NCBI GenBank assembly: GCA_963575745.1
Contig: CAUYUJ010020691.1
Location: 15,001 to 57,500 of the forward strand
Direction of reading: 5' to 3'
Length of the DNA: 42,500 nt
From: Prorocentrum cordatum
Taxonomy: Eukaryota; Sar; Dinophyceae; Prorocentrales; Prorocentraceae
The notes beneath the pieces are model-generated. The model was given only the letters and a program-made list of their open reading frames with translations, was not told where the DNA came from and ran no database searches. A program made the translations under genes and the position numbers. The number at the start of each line of letters is the position of its first letter. The stretch's first letter is position 1. Below, in pieces: positions 9,805 through 21,060 of this stretch.

Positions 9805-10140
9805 TCATCCCCCTGTCCCCTTCTCCGTGAATTTGTTGGCGATGTCATCTACAAATCCAGTAAGCGCGACCTGCCCGATGTCCTGCCCTTGGTCATCCAA
9901 CGGCAGCTTGGCTTCGACAGCGATGTGCCATCCTGCTCCACAGAACATATCGGCCACGTGCTGCATCACTGGCTGGGAGAAGGTGCAAACGAAAATGAAA
10001 GTCGCCCCCGCATCCAGGAAAAATTCCAGTTCCTGGTCGTAGCCAGAACACCTCCGTCTCATCCTCGATTTTGAAAATTCCTCTCGTAACTCGGTCCTCC
10101 AGGAACTCCAAATCCTCGTAACCATACAGAGCCTCCCCAA
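9805..10140 (-). pseudogene. LINE ORF part 2: RT palm with FVDD motif
   Basis: This frame overlaps the end of part 1 and carries the palm from about 10025 down to a TGA at 9807-9805. It contains TFIFVCTFSQPVM and then FVDDIANKF, the catalytic [YF]xDD box (motif C) of reverse transcriptases. The N-terminal 35 residues printed by this frame are probably not translated. The shift from part 1 is next to a G-rich stretch near 10015. The stop is in the same frame as the thumb segment, so it is a simple nonsense change. Confidence 0.8.
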
Positions 10141-11425
10141 CCTTCAAAACTGCGCTGTGCTTTAAAGAGAAGAAGGCGTCGGTGGCGTCGCGGCACCTCA
10201 ACATGTGGGGTACGCCTCCTTTCTGCATCCGATAGCTACCTATAACTTGGATTGCCATGGCTGTTTCACGTCTCCGATCTCGGAGTCCCCCATATACCCA
10301 GTCGGGCGGCTCCCACGCCCCAGGTTTTCCGCGTCTCTTCTTCAAAACCATTGCGTGAAAGCATCGGCCCAGGGTACACATAACCATAATAATTCTCTCG
10401 CCATCACAATCCAATTTCGCACTTGTTGGTAGTCTGGCCGCCTGCGCTGCATGCCGGGCCGCGGGCGTGCGCCTCCAGCGCCGACGCGCCCATAGTAGCT
10501 TCTTTAGCATATCAGCAGATCCGTTGGGCTCGAGCCCGGGAGCTCCATGGCCCAGTCCAGCACGAGCTCGAGCCCTCCGCGAATTTGTCCACTCAGGGAG
10601 AAATAGCAAACGCAGTATCTCGGGCGGGCACGACCACTGAGGCCATGTGCGCCAATAACGAAGACGCCATACTGTGGAATACATATGTTCATAACCTGTC
10701 ATGGCCATCTCAAGAGCATCCATGTCATCTCTCATAGGTCGTTGCAGATCATCAATATCATGTCGTATGTCTTCCAGCGTGGCTGGGTGGGCATCACATC
10801 CTCCCTGAGCGGCGGGAAGCTGCATACGCCTGCACCATGCAACTGCTGCGGCTGCTGACATAGGTACTGCACGAAACTGTCGCTTTCGTGGTCCTCGTCC
10901 TTTTGCTGCTAGTAGTCTCTGCAATTTGTGCACGAGATAAAAATTGCGCTGCTCGGCTGCTTTCGAAAACTCTGCAACTCTTCGTTCCTGAACTTCCTCC
11001 CAGCATTTCCGAGCCGACTCCCGTAATTGGCGACTGAGGCGTTTGATGACAAGGGTCTCGTGCTGTGCCAGAAATTCATTGCCTGCTCTTCCCAAGCATT
11101 CACGTCGATTGCGTCGTTGCTCCAGGAGGTTTCCTAGAAGTTCAGCTTGGCTTTTCCGTTCCTCACTGGCTAGCGGGCTCTCTGTGAAAACCTCTAAGGC
11201 GGCCTCGTTGACTACGTGCATGAACACGCTACTCATCTCATCCACCTTTCCCTCCTCCCTCATCTTGTCGAACTCCTCCTCCACCTCCGTAGCTCTGCGA
11301 TTGATGGCCTGAAACAAACTCATGTCTTTTGTGGCAAACCTGCACACACTCATGCAAAGCTTCTCGGTTGGGACGGTTGCCTCTCTCTGGAAGTGGGGCT
11401 GCCGTGGCTTGCAGGAACGCAGGAG

Positions 11426-11463
<38 letters not shown>

Positions 11464-12556
11464 GATGATCTCTGGCCGTAACTGTTTGGAACAACTGAAG
11501 CCTGCGACCTGAGCGAGTGTGTGCACTGCAAGAGGCGACTGCGGGCAGCACGTCCATCGGGGCGAGGACATGGTCGATGTGGCTGGACCCTGTCTCCCCG
11601 ATGTAGGTGGGAGGGTTGGGAAAGTAGGTGTTCATCGCCACAAGATCCCATGCTGCCAGAATGCTCCTCAGTGCAGCCGATGCTGGGGTAGTACGTCCTT
11701 CAGAGAACTCGCCTGCAACTTGGTCGTCCGAGCTCCGCGGAAAGCCACCATTGACATCTGCGTAAATCAGCGGTATAGCTCGTCTCCCATGAAAAAACTC
11801 CAGAGTATATTGCAGCCATTCACACAATGCTGAGACTGCCCTTTCATAGTTATCCTTTTGCCCCTTCTTGGAGACACGAGGAGGGAAATACAAACCCACA
11901 CATCCGAAACATTGTTCCTGTTGCTGGACAAGTAGCCCGAGTGCTCGTCCCCATAGTTGCCTGGGAGCGGGGACGACCCTCTTGATGCTGTGCCGAAGGA
12001 ATCTGCTACTCTTGAGCATGATGGTTACCCCGCACGATGTAGTCACAAGAGGGCCCCTGCGGTATCCTGCGCGAATACATTTATAACGATCGACAACGAG
12101 CATATCTTCTATCTGTTCCCCGCTGCTGCGTTGTTGTGTGCCCCCCAATATAACAACATCATAGTTTGGATATTCTCCTGGTATGTCCGACAGCCTGGAC
12201 AGTCGCGACGCGGTGCATGGGTTGCACCCCACGATTCTCAGAAGTCCTGCCGCCATCAGCACCATCACGTGCGGGCGCGCGGCCGCCATGGCCGCCTGGG
12301 GCGAGAAGGCCCCGGAGAGCTTGAGATCCTCATCCCTCAGGGGTGGGGTCCGTCCTCTCAATAGCTCGGGCCACCTGGAGGAGGAGGAGGAGGAGGAGGA
12401 GGAGGAGGAGGAGGAGGAGAGGAGGGGGGGAGGAGGAGGCGGAGGAAGGGGCGGTACCAGGCCTGGCTGGCATGCAAAACTGGTCGGAGTCAGGGGGCCG
12501 AACGGCCAGTCACTGTCCCTGGGTGCGCGGCTGGAGTGAGGCTCCGCGGTTTGCAA
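9893..12556 (-). pseudogene. LINE ORF part 1: AP-endonuclease and N-terminal reverse transcriptase
   Basis: The first 60 residues are Pro/Ser low complexity arising from a GGA tract at 12377-12420. Residues 100-365 form an endonuclease domain with YADVNGGF (about 265-272), SSHIDHVLAP (about 324-333) and the closing DHR (363-365). These correspond to the catalytic Asp/Asn, Asp-His and SDH motifs of APE-like LINE endonucleases. A 37-base A run at 11426-11462 adds 13 Phe directly after DHR. A coiled, charged linker follows (400-600). The RT palm motif A, DATDAFFS, lies near residue 790 (10175-10189). After about 10025 the frame is lost: the last roughly 45 residues are out of frame and the palm continues in 9805-10140. 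Confidence 0.85.
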
Positions 12557-12559
12557 TGC

Positions 12560-12900
12560 TGTTGCGTTGTTGGTGTTGCGTTGTCGTTGTTAGTGCTGCT
12601 ACTGCTATTGCTGTTGCGTTGTTATTGTTGTTGTTGATGTTGCTGATGCTGTTGGCTGGTATTGTTGTTGCTGGTGGCTGTTAGTGTTGCTGCTGTTGTT
12701 GTTCCTGTTATTGATGGTGGTGATGAGGTCATAATGGTTGGTGGTGTTATTGCTGGTGATGTTGTTGTCGTTGCTGCTGGTGTTGCTGGTGCTACTATTA
12801 TTGTTGTTGTTGCTGTTGTGTGTGATGTTAGAGCTGGATGTGTTATTGTTGATGATGCTGATGCTGGTGTTGCTCATGTTGCTGCTGCTGTTGAATTAAC
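12560..12900. repeat. Degenerate GTT/GCT trinucleotide tract
   Basis: Continuous GTT, GCT, GAT and ATT triplets. Poly-Val/Ala and poly-Asn/Ser frames on either strand are artefacts. Confidence 0.95.
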
Positions 12901-13734
12901 TCGCATGTGTAAAGCATAAGTATTGTTCATCCCCCCCTGAACGGTGACCAAAACATTCTTCAATTAAAGTGTTTCTCCCGGGGCTCACACCCCGTTTTTT
13001 TACGAGGGAAGGCTGGGTGTCACCGAACTGCGCCCCTGGCCCTCTACTGCGGCGCCGTTTCCGCCAGACTCAGGAATCACGCTCTCGCTCTGGATTTCCT
13101 GACGATTCGCCCAGGAAACGCGCTATTGCTCGAACTGTCCTTCATGATGGGTTGACTCTTTAGCGACCCGCCCGCTCGACCTGGCCGTCTGGGCCCGCCA
13201 GCACGACCTGCCCGTCAGGGCCCGCCCGCCCGACACGCCAGGCTGGTTCTGCCGCGTGCGTTCCTGCTCCTAACGCTCCTCCTGCAAGCTGCTAGAATGA
13301 TCCATCGTTCTCCCCCCCTTGTCTCTTCACTCCTCCCCTCCGTCCTCTATAGTAAGTGTTGCGCCACCTGCTGGTGCTGTTGAACTCTCACTACTGAAGA
13401 GTAAATATTGTTCAATTGAAATGATCCCCCCGGGGCTTGCACCCTGTGTCTTAAACAGTTCCTCACAATTTAGCCAGGGCCCCCGCTCCCGCCTGAGACT
13501 TCCTCGCATTTTACCAAGGATTCGCGCTTTCGCTTGGAACCTCCTTCTAATGTGCGATGGAATCGCTCTCTCGGCGCTCTGGAATCGCGCTCTCGCTGGA
13601 CACTCGCTTACAATGTACTCAATTGTCGGGCTCTTGCGTTGGAGTTCCCCGCAATTTAGTCAAACGCCGCGCTCCCGACACTCAAGCAACCAGGAGTCGC
13701 GCTTAGGAATCCCGCACAGCTTACGTGGGAATCG

Positions 13735-14545
13735 GGATATCGCTGCCCTTCGCGGCCCCTTTGCTGCCCTTCGTGGCCCCCACTGCTACCCTTCGTGGCC
13801 CCGTTGCAGCCCTTCGTGGCCCCCTCGCTGCCCTTCGTGGCCACCTCGCTGCCCTTCGTGGCCCCGTTGCAGCCATTCGTGGCCCCCTCGCTGCCCTTCG
13901 TGGCCACCTCGCTGCCCTCCGTGGACCCGTTGTAGCCCGTCGTGGCTCAGTTGCACCCTTTCGTGGCTCCCTCGCTGTCCCTCGCTGCTCTGTTGCAGCC
14001 CTTCGCGGCCCTCATGCTACACTTCGTAGCCCCGTTGCACTCCTTCGTGGCCCCCTCGCTGCCCTTCGCAGCCCCGTTGCACCCCTTCGTGGCCCCCTCG
14101 ATGACTTCCGTGGCCCCATATATTTATGTTTTTCGTGGCCCCCGCTCGTTCGCGCCCGTCGCGGCTCCACACGCATGCGCCTCGTGGCCCCGCCGGCGCA
14201 CTTCGTGGCCCCCTTCCTGCCCTTCGTGGCCCTGTTGCTGCCCTCAGTGGCCCCGTCTTTGCCCTCTGCGGCCCAATATACGCATGCCCTTCGTGGCCCC
14301 CGCTCGTTCGCGCCCGTCGTGGCCCCATACGCATGCCCATCGTGGCCCCGCCGTCGCCCTTTGTGGCCCCTCTCGCAGTCCCACGTGGCCCCGTTGCTAC
14401 CCTCAGCGCCCTTGTCGATGCCCTCTTGCACCTCCGCACTATTTGCCCTTATTGGCCCCCGATCGTTCGCGCCCTTCGTGGCCCCATACGCATGCCTTTC
14501 GTGGCCCCGCTGTCGCCCTTCGCGGCCCCCTCGTGCCCGTCGTGG
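13735..14545. repeat. Minisatellite of 'cttcgtggcccc(g/c)tcgctgcc' units
   Basis: Units of about 18-24 bp, with a higher-order 63-bp pattern near 13800-13930. All frames are open for long stretches (VAPLLPF and CPSWPPR types) because of the regular unit. It is inserted between two halves of the large tandem array. Confidence 0.9.
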
Positions 14546-14574
14546 TCCCGCTGTCGCTCTCGCTTTCGCTCTCG

Positions 14575-14586
14575 GTCTCGCTTTCG

Positions 14587-14618
<32 letters not shown>

Positions 14619-14660
14619 TGTCGCCGTCATCGTCGTCGTCGTCGCCGTCGTCGTTGGTCC
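14575..14660. repeat. (CGT)n microsatellite
   Basis: Near-pure CGT/CGC triplets follow 'tcgctttcgctctcgg' repeats. Confidence 0.9.
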
Positions 14661-16178
14661 CCTGTCCGTCCCTCTTGGGGTCGGGCTGCCGCCGATCAGC
14701 GCTGCCGCTGGCCAGGCCGACGGTCCGCGGCCGCTCCACCGCTTGCCGGGCACCGGCCTGCAAGGAAGAAACATATACCCCAAAAAACTGGCACGATCGA
14801 AGACGAAGAGGGCGGGTATCGAGGGCTCGGGAAGTACGCGTTGAATGAGACTCGAGCAGATAAAAGCGAACAGTATTGGCAGGATTGTTGTTGTTGACTT
14901 CTCATCTCTGAAGAATAGTTGTTGATGGCCCCCCTGACCTCTAAACCTTGCAACTTCAATTACAATGCTGCTCCCAGGGCTCGCACCCAGCTTATTATTA
15001 CACGGAAGTGCAAAACGACACCAAGCTGGGCTGTTGGCCCCAGACATACAGCAACAACGGCTCCCGCCTCACACTTCCTCCCTGTGTATTCCCAGCTCGC
15101 GCTCTCGCGCGGGACCTCCTCACAATGCATGCAGGAATCGCGCTCTCGCGTGGTGCTTCCTCGCAATTTATTCACGCGCCTCGCCCTCGACCCTCGGGAA
15201 TCATGCTCTCGCTGTGGATTCCATCACGATGCATTTGGGAATCGCATTGTCGCTCGAAGTTCTCTTACGATTCATTCAGGACACACGCTTCAGCAACCCG
15301 CATGCTCGACATGGCCGCCTGGACCCGCCTTCCCGAACAGCCCCGTTGTGGGTCTGCCCGCCCGACCTGCACGTCTGGTTCTACAACGTGTTTTCTGCTC
15401 CTAGCCTCCCTCCTGCCAATATCTCTCGTGATTCATCCGTCCCCCTCCCCCTTCCATCCGTCCTCTCTTCCCATGAATGAGGGGCTGCACTAAATGCGCG
15501 TGGCAAGGAAGGAAGCCATACCCCCAAGGGGGTTCGATCGAAGACGAAGAGGGTGGGCAACAAGGGTTTGGAATCTACGATTTGAACGGCACGCGAGCAC
15601 ATAGGAGCGAACAGGCTTAAACTGATTGTTGCTGTTGTTGTTGTTGTTGAACTTAGTGTTGATATTGTTGTTGGTGTCGTTGTCGTTGTGTGGTTGTTGT
15701 TTTCTCATTTAAAAAATGGCTGACCCCCCTGAACGGTACCCACTAGATGTTTCAATGTAAATGCTTCTTCCGGGGCTCGCATCCCGTGGTCCCTGGTTAG
15801 CAACAGCAGCGGCTCCCGCCTGATACTTCCTTGCAATCGATTCCCGCGTCGCGCTCTCGCGCGGGCCTTCCTCACACTTTAGATTCGAATCGCGCTCTCG
15901 CGTGGGACGTCCTCCCAATGTGTTCTAGTGCCGCACCCTCGACACTCAGGAATCACGCTCTCGCTGTGGATCTCATCGCGACGTATTTGGGAATCGCGTT
16001 ATCGCTCGAGACTTCCTCGCGATGCATGCAGGACTCACGCTTCAGCAAGCCGCCTGCTCCACCTGGCTGCGTGGGCCCGCCTTCCTGACCAGCCCGTCAT
16101 GGTCTACCCACCCGATTTGTCCGTTTGGTTATGGCACGCGCTTTCTGCTCTTAGCCTCCTCTCCTGCTATTCTCGTGT

Positions 16179-16220
<42 letters not shown>

Positions 16221-17529
16221 GTTATTTCTCTTTCTCGTATTCCATCGCCTTCCCTCCCCCTTGTCTCTTCCATCCAGTCGTCCTCTCTTCCCTTGCCTTA
16301 GGGGCTCCACGAAATACACGTTGCAAGTAAAAGCGGATACCCAAAAGGGGGCCCGATCGAAGTCGAAGAGGCCAGATATCGAGGGTTTGGGATATGGGTG
16401 CCGATTGGCACGCGAGCGGATAGGAACGAACAGTCTGCAACTGATTGTTGTTGTTGCTGCCGGCCCCGCCCCACTGGTGCACATTGCTTTTCGATGTTCG
16501 TTACCCCCGTCGGGGCTCGCACACTGTTGTTTTTGCAAAGAAAGCCTTCATTGTAAAACTGCGTTGTTGCCCCCCCCCTGGCTACAACATCAACGGCCCC
16601 CGCCTCACAATTACTCCCATTTGCTTGACAAACCGCGCTCTCGAGCGGGACTGCCTCCTAAGGTATACAGGATTCGCGCTCTCGCGGGGGACGCCCCCAG
16701 AATGTATTCGAGCATCGCCCCCTCGACACTCAGGGATCACGCTCTAGCCTTGCGTTTCTCGCGAAATACTAGGACATCGCGCTATCGTTCGAGACTTCCT
16801 TGCGATTCATGCAGGGCTCACGTTTCAGCAGGCCGCCTGCTCGACCTGGTCGCCTGGGCCCAGCCTCCCGACCAGTTGGCTAGGGCCTGCATGCCCGATC
16901 AACCCGTCTGGTTCTACCATGTGTTTTCTGCTCCTTGCCCCCATTTCCCATGCTAATCCCCTAATGTTCCATCGTGTTCCCTCCCCTATCCATCCGCCTT
17001 TTCCTCCCCTGCTTTATGGGCTGCACGGAATGAACCTGGCAAAAAATTAAGAGATGCCCCGAACGACGAAGAGGGCGAGTACCAGGGACTTTGGGATATA
17101 CGAGCTGAATGGCGCGCAACCAGATAGAAGCGAACAGTCCCAAGATGCTCGTTGACGGGTTGCTGCTGATATGGTTTAATTCCACGTCTAAGAAATAGTG
17201 GTGTGTGATCCCCCTGCCTCATAAGAATTTCGTGTTTCAAACAGACTTCTGGTCCCGGGACTCGCATCCCAGAGCTCACATACAAGGACAATAAAGCAGA
17301 CCAATCTAGCCCCTGGCCCCCCAGATTACTAACAGCGACTCCCGCCTCAAACTTCCCCGCGATGTATTCCCACATCGCGCTCGCGCGCGGGACTTCCTCA
17401 ATGTATACAGGAATCGCGCTTCCACGTGGGGCTTCTTCACAATATATACCGACGCCGCGCCTTCGACACTCATGAATCACGCTCTCGTTGTGGATTTCCT
17501 CACGATCCAATCGTGCAATGCGGGGTACT

Positions 17530-17990
17530 CGTGCACCTCGGCCGCGCGCGCATGTCGAACTCCTTTCAAAAACCCTCATCACCGACGCGAAGACGTGTAT
17601 TGCCATCGGCGCGATTAGCATCGGCACCAACATCGACTTTGCCGACGTCATCGCCCTCATCGTCACCATCTCCGCTACTAACATTACTGTGCCTACATTT
17701 GCCGGCGTCGCCATGATACCGCGCCCACCCAAGTCACCGAATCGCACTGAAGTGCCCGCTGGAAAGTGCCCAGCGGTCAGCGCGACAGCGGCCGCGTCGG
17801 TCGTGCCAAACCTAGCTGGCCGCTGCGTACGCGGGCATGCGCGGGCTGGCGCGGCCGCAGAGATGCACCAGGCAACACCGAGCACTCATTGCAATCGCCG
17901 CCGCATGGGTTTTGCAACCCAAACTGCGGGGGTCTGGGTGGGATGAGTTCGCGAGCAGTGGAATAACAACTGCAAGTTTGTTTCAAAGGT
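17530..17990. other. Unique GC-rich stretch, no gene recognised
   Basis: 17580-17720 has a degenerate 'catcggcg' / 'gacgtcatc' pattern that keeps both strands open. The rest lacks motifs. I see no supported gene. Confidence 0.4.
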
Positions 17991-17994
17991 AATT

Positions 17995-18310
17995 GCGCCA
18001 CGTTGATTGCACAAACACAGGTTGCACCACATGGGTTACGCACCACATCGATTGCTCCACAGATGTTGCAAACGTAGACTGTACAACGTAGGTTACACAA
18101 CAATCATTGCACAACGCAAATTGCACCACCTATACTGGACTACGTTGATCGCACCACCTAGATTGCATAACAGAACTTGCACAGCGTAGTGCACCACTGG
18201 GATTGCACCACACAGATTGCACCACACAGGTTGCACCACATCGATTGCACGGTTGCACAACACTTATTGCACAACACAACTTGCACAGCATCGATTGTAC
18301 AACAGAAATT
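17995..18310. repeat. Minisatellite of 'gattgcaccacacag' units
   Basis: About 20 copies of a 12-17 bp unit containing ttgcac(c/a)ac. Unit spacing drifts. 18320-18860 beyond it holds no supported gene and is probably the 14.3-kb symporter intron. Confidence 0.85.
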
Positions 18311-18863
18311 GCCAGGAGCATACTGTTCGGAGCCCACTCTGGCAAATGTCCTCTAGAGCAAACAATATTGTTGTTTTCCACGTGAGGCCCCACCTGCGGT
18401 CGTCGCCCAAGACCAAGCACGCGTGAGAGAAGCGGCAGGGTAAGTGCACGACAGGACCAGGCCGACCTGTAATTCGGCAGGTTGGATTCAGGCCAGCATG
18501 CCCGCCCAGTTGGCATGCGACACCGACGGCTGCGCTGCAATCACAGAGCCGGAAAACGAGACGCCGATGTGCAGGAACCCAACATCACAAGCATCACGAG
18601 CAGACAATGTATGTAGTGATCTGCGTCCATGGAGCCAACGAAGCACGGGGCGGCCACGGTGCGCCCACTGGGCGAACACCCAGAACATCCAGCCAATGGA
18701 CGGGGCGGCGACAAGGCAGCCACGGTCGGCCATCCAGAGACAGCCTGGGAACTCCCAAAGCACTGAGCAGCGAGGTAAAACAACAGAACCTTACAGATAA
18801 ACCAGGAGCAGAAGCAGGAGGCGGAGGCGGAGGAGGGGCCAGGGAAGGAGGAGAGCGGCCCGC

Positions 18864-18958
18864 CTGTACACCACCATGGTGAAGAGCGTGCTGCAGGAGT
18901 TGAAGCAAGATGCGAGCGCGGCCATGAAGCTGCTGAGCATCGCCGCGACCATGACACC
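18864..18958 (-). CDS. SLC5-type Na+/solute symporter, exon B (partial gene)
   Basis: This 95-bp exon encodes 31 residues plus two bases of an Arg codon. Key segments are GVMVAAMLSSFMAALASC and FNSCSTLFTM. This is the signature serine-rich helix of SLC5/SGLT carriers (family form 'GLMlsvMlASLMSSLtSiFNSaSTLFTMDiY'), which contributes residues to the Na+ site in the LeuT-type fold. The acceptor is ccaag|GGTGTC (AG at 18960-18959). The donor is TACAG|GCGGGC (GC at 18863-18862). Phase 0 in and phase 2 out fit exons A and C. The Asp that normally follows STLFTM is Val here. An alternative acceptor 20-odd bases upstream exists, but the direct junction with exon A restores the family spacing exactly. 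Confidence 0.85.
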
Positions 18959-19019
18959 CTTGGGGCATCTTTCGCAGGTCTCTGGGCAAGAGGCAGAAGC
19001 ATGGGCAGGTGGCGGGGGA

Positions 19020-19290
19020 GGCGAGAGGAGAAGGATGTGGGGGAGGAGCAGGAGCAGGAAAATCAGCAGGAGGAGAAGAGAGAGGAGGAGGAGGAGGAGG
19101 ACGACGAGGAGGAGTCGATGGATAAGAAGAGAAAGACGACGAATGAGAGCAAAAGCAATCAAACGTAGAGAGTGAGGCAGAGGAGGATGAGGAGCACGAA
19201 GACGGAGGAGGAAAGGGTAGAGAGGGAAGGAGGGAGGAGAGAGAGAGAGAGGGGAGAAGGAGAGAAGGATGAGGAGAATGAGGATGAGAA
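19020..19290. repeat. GGA/GAGA purine tract
   Basis: Degenerate GGAGGA then GAGAGA. No coding feature. Confidence 0.85.
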
Positions 19291-19508
19291 CTGTCTCGAT
19301 TGTATCCTAGCCGCGGTGTCGCGGTGCATACGAAGGAGCAACTGTCGATACTCTACTTCAGAGGGGCCGCATCGCAGTTTGTCAGCCCATCCTCGCCCCA
19401 ATCTCACTGGGCGATCCTGGCGACCAGTGCCACTGGACGATCCTGGCGAATCTGAGCTCCTTGGGAGGGGCGTCCATGAATGGTGGAACGAAAAATGCCA
19501 GAAACATC

Positions 19509-19587
19509 AAAACTCCGAGGTCCGCGCGGATTGCCGCCAGGGGGGCCCAGCGCGGATCCAAGAAATCTGCGCGGACCTCCTAGTTTT
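19509..19587. mobile_element. Short fold-back element (CCGCGCGGATT family)
   Basis: The left arm 19509-19532 (aaaactccgaggtccgcgcg...) is inverted at 19563-19587 (...cgcggacctcctagtttt). The centre 'ggggggcccagcgcggatcc' is shared with 6721-6742 and 19996-20012. A solitary right arm is at 19678-19712. Confidence 0.7.
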
Positions 19588-19935
19588 TTCTCTTCTAGAA
19601 CAGAGGAGTTCTGGAAGAGAGAAGACACAGCTCTCATGAAACCACCTGCGCCCAGAGAGTGTTGGTGGAATCTGGGGTGGCGGATCCGAGAAATCCGCGC
19701 GGGCCTCCGAGTTGTTCCGTTTATGTCAAGCTTCGTTCCCGTAAAGATGGCCCAAGACAGCTGAGCCTGGCTCAAGATAGCCTTCGACAGCCTGGGGCCG
19801 AGCATGGCTCAAGATAGCCTCCACAGGAGGCCTCACGAGAGCCTCCGATCGTGTCTGGATGGGCTGGCGGGGATGCGCGACACGTAAGGAACTCACCCCG
19901 TCCTCGACGTCTGGCCTGCCCAACACAGACGGGGG

Positions 19936-20276
19936 GGGACCCCCCTCCCTGGCGCGCAGAGCGCGCCAGGGGCGGCGCCGGAGGCGCCGCCGGGGGGGCC
20001 CAGCGCGGATCCAAGTGAGCGTTTTTTATTCGGCAGTTCGGCACTGGGAGGAAGGGGGGGGGAAGAGGAGGGTCTGGCCCCAGACCTCTGCTTAGTTCGA
20101 CTGTTTGCAACAGTGCGTCCGTTACGGGGGAGGCTCCACCTGCTCGAAACAGGCGCCCAAAAAAAACGGCCAAGGTCCACTCCTTTGGGGGGGGGAGGGG
20201 GTTTGGGGGCCCGCGGCGATCGGCAAAAGAAGACATCAAAAAAAACTACCACCAAGAAATCCACGCGGAGCGCCAA
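19936..20276. mobile_element. Fold-back element interrupted by another insertion
   Basis: 19950-20014 matches the core and start of the right arm of 6635-6764, up to 'gcgcggatccaag'. The arm resumes at about 20262 with 'aagaaatccacgcggagcgcc'. The intervening 245 bp are an inserted element. The left arm is missing or replaced. Confidence 0.65.
20015..20258. mobile_element. Inserted repeat element, paralogue at 41916-42150
   Basis: It is flanked by CCAAG on both sides (20010-20014 and about 20259-20264), which looks like a short target duplication. Ends are imperfect inverted repeats (TGAGCGTTTTTTATTCGGC against TGATGTCTTCTTTTGCCG). On the minus strand both copies give similar peptides around FADRRGP and TVxLSRGLxPxPPLPPP, but the G/C runs and short length argue against a gene. 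Confidence 0.6.
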
Positions 20277-20375
20277 TTTCTCTTTATAAGGAACCGGACT
20301 CTGTACACCGACGTTTTCTACGGCCCCGCACTGACATTCGCACAAGAAAGCGGATCCTGGTGTATACGGGATCCT

Positions 20376-20429
20376 GGTGTATACATGTTTCGCTGTTTCA
20401 ACCGGGAACCGGGGAAACTTGTATACACC
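20376..20429. repeat. 16-bp inverted repeat and direct repeat
   Basis: GGTGTATACATGTTTC (20376-20391) is inverted at 20414-20429 with one mismatch. 'ggatcctggtgtatac' is also directly repeated at 20352-20367 and 20369-20384. Confidence 0.7.
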
Positions 20430-20490
20430 GAGCCACCCCGACGGCGTCCCCGACCCTCAACACGTTCTGGGACTGAAAAACAGCCCGCCA

Positions 20491-20496
20491 CTGGTA

Positions 20497-20529
<33 letters not shown>

Positions 20530-20536
20530 CATATAT

Positions 20537-20574
<38 letters not shown>

Positions 20575-20640
20575 GTATATATATGCATATATATATATAC
20601 ATATATGTATATATATGTGTATATATATGTATATGTGTGT
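20491..20640. repeat. TA microsatellite
   Basis: Alternating TA with scattered C and G. Open Ile/Tyr frames are artefacts. Confidence 0.95.
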
Positions 20641-20856
20641 GTTCCAGATTCCGAGTTTCTGCCAGCTTCTCCTCCTCGCCTCGGGCGGCCGAGCGAGAGG
20701 CCCCCTGCTGGCGAGCCCGCTCCCCGGCCCCGGGCTCGCGGGCGGCCTCCTCGGAGCGAGCCCGCCCGTCGGGAGCGGCCCGACAGGGCAGCCCCACAGA
20801 ACCGGCGCCGGCACTCCGTGCCTACTGCATAAAATGTCGGGCGCTTCATCCTGCCT

Positions 20857-21060
20857 CCTCCTCCTCCTCCTCCTCCTCCTCCTCCTCCTCCTCCTCCTCC
20901 TCCTCCTCCTCCTCCTCCTCCTCCTCCTCCTCCCTCCTCCCCCCCCCTCTGCTCCCCCTCCTCCTGCTCTCCTCTGCCTCCTTCTCCTCCTCTTGCTTCT
21001 CCTCCACATCCTTCTCCCCCCTCCTTCTCTCTCATCCACCTCCTCCACCCTGCCCCCCCC
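20857..21060. repeat. (CTC)n microsatellite and decayed continuation
   Basis: Pure CTC at 20857-20930, then degenerate TCC to 21060. The preceding 20640-20856 is GC-rich without a recognised gene. Confidence 0.95.

Larger units (their letters stand above)
7683..12556 (-). mobile_element. Degenerate LINE (APE endonuclease + reverse transcriptase + zinc fingers)
   Basis: The minus strand carries, in order, an endonuclease/exonuclease/phosphatase domain, a reverse transcriptase palm and thumb, CCHC/C2H2-like fingers and a 230-residue tail. This is the layout of an APE-type non-LTR retrotransposon. At least four frame breaks and one in-frame stop make it non-functional unless some shifts are programmed. 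It sits in sense orientation inside the 14.3-kb intron of the symporter gene. No poly(A) tail or target duplication could be defined. Confidence 0.88.
12900..17530. repeat. Tandem array of a 700-820 bp unit, interrupted by a minisatellite
   Basis: Units share, in order: 'ctgaagaata...ttgttgat', a 'cccggggctcgcaccc' box, several 'aggaatcgcgctctcgc' / 'cttcctcacaatgtatt' sub-repeats, a 'cgacctggccgcctgggccc' box, 'tggttctaccacgtgttttctgctcc', a 'gggctgcacgaaat' box and 'gatcgaagacgaagaggg'. The last box starts near 14795, 15536, 16355 and 17062, giving periods of 741, 819 and 707 bp. A GTT run separates units. No unit has a convincing ORF. One inverted unit is at 28940-29880. Confidence 0.85.

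Noticed and set aside
13735-14545. CRISPR-like regularly spaced repeats
   Set aside because: Units are contiguous without unique spacers, there are no cas genes, and the context is eukaryotic. The same holds for the 87-bp satellites at 33.6-36.7 kb.
13725-14900. 390-residue open frame
   Set aside because: The 18-24 bp minisatellite keeps several frames open on both strands at once, so it is not evidence of coding.
17488-17946. 152-residue plus-strand frame with TNIDFADVIALIV
   Set aside because: It overlaps an equally plausible minus-strand frame and a degenerate 'catcggcg' repeat. No family or splice support.
19800-19815. Spliced-leader relic
   Set aside because: Only 'tggctcaag' (9 bases) matches the dinoflagellate spliced leader, inside a run of similar 'ggctcaagatagcc' repeats.
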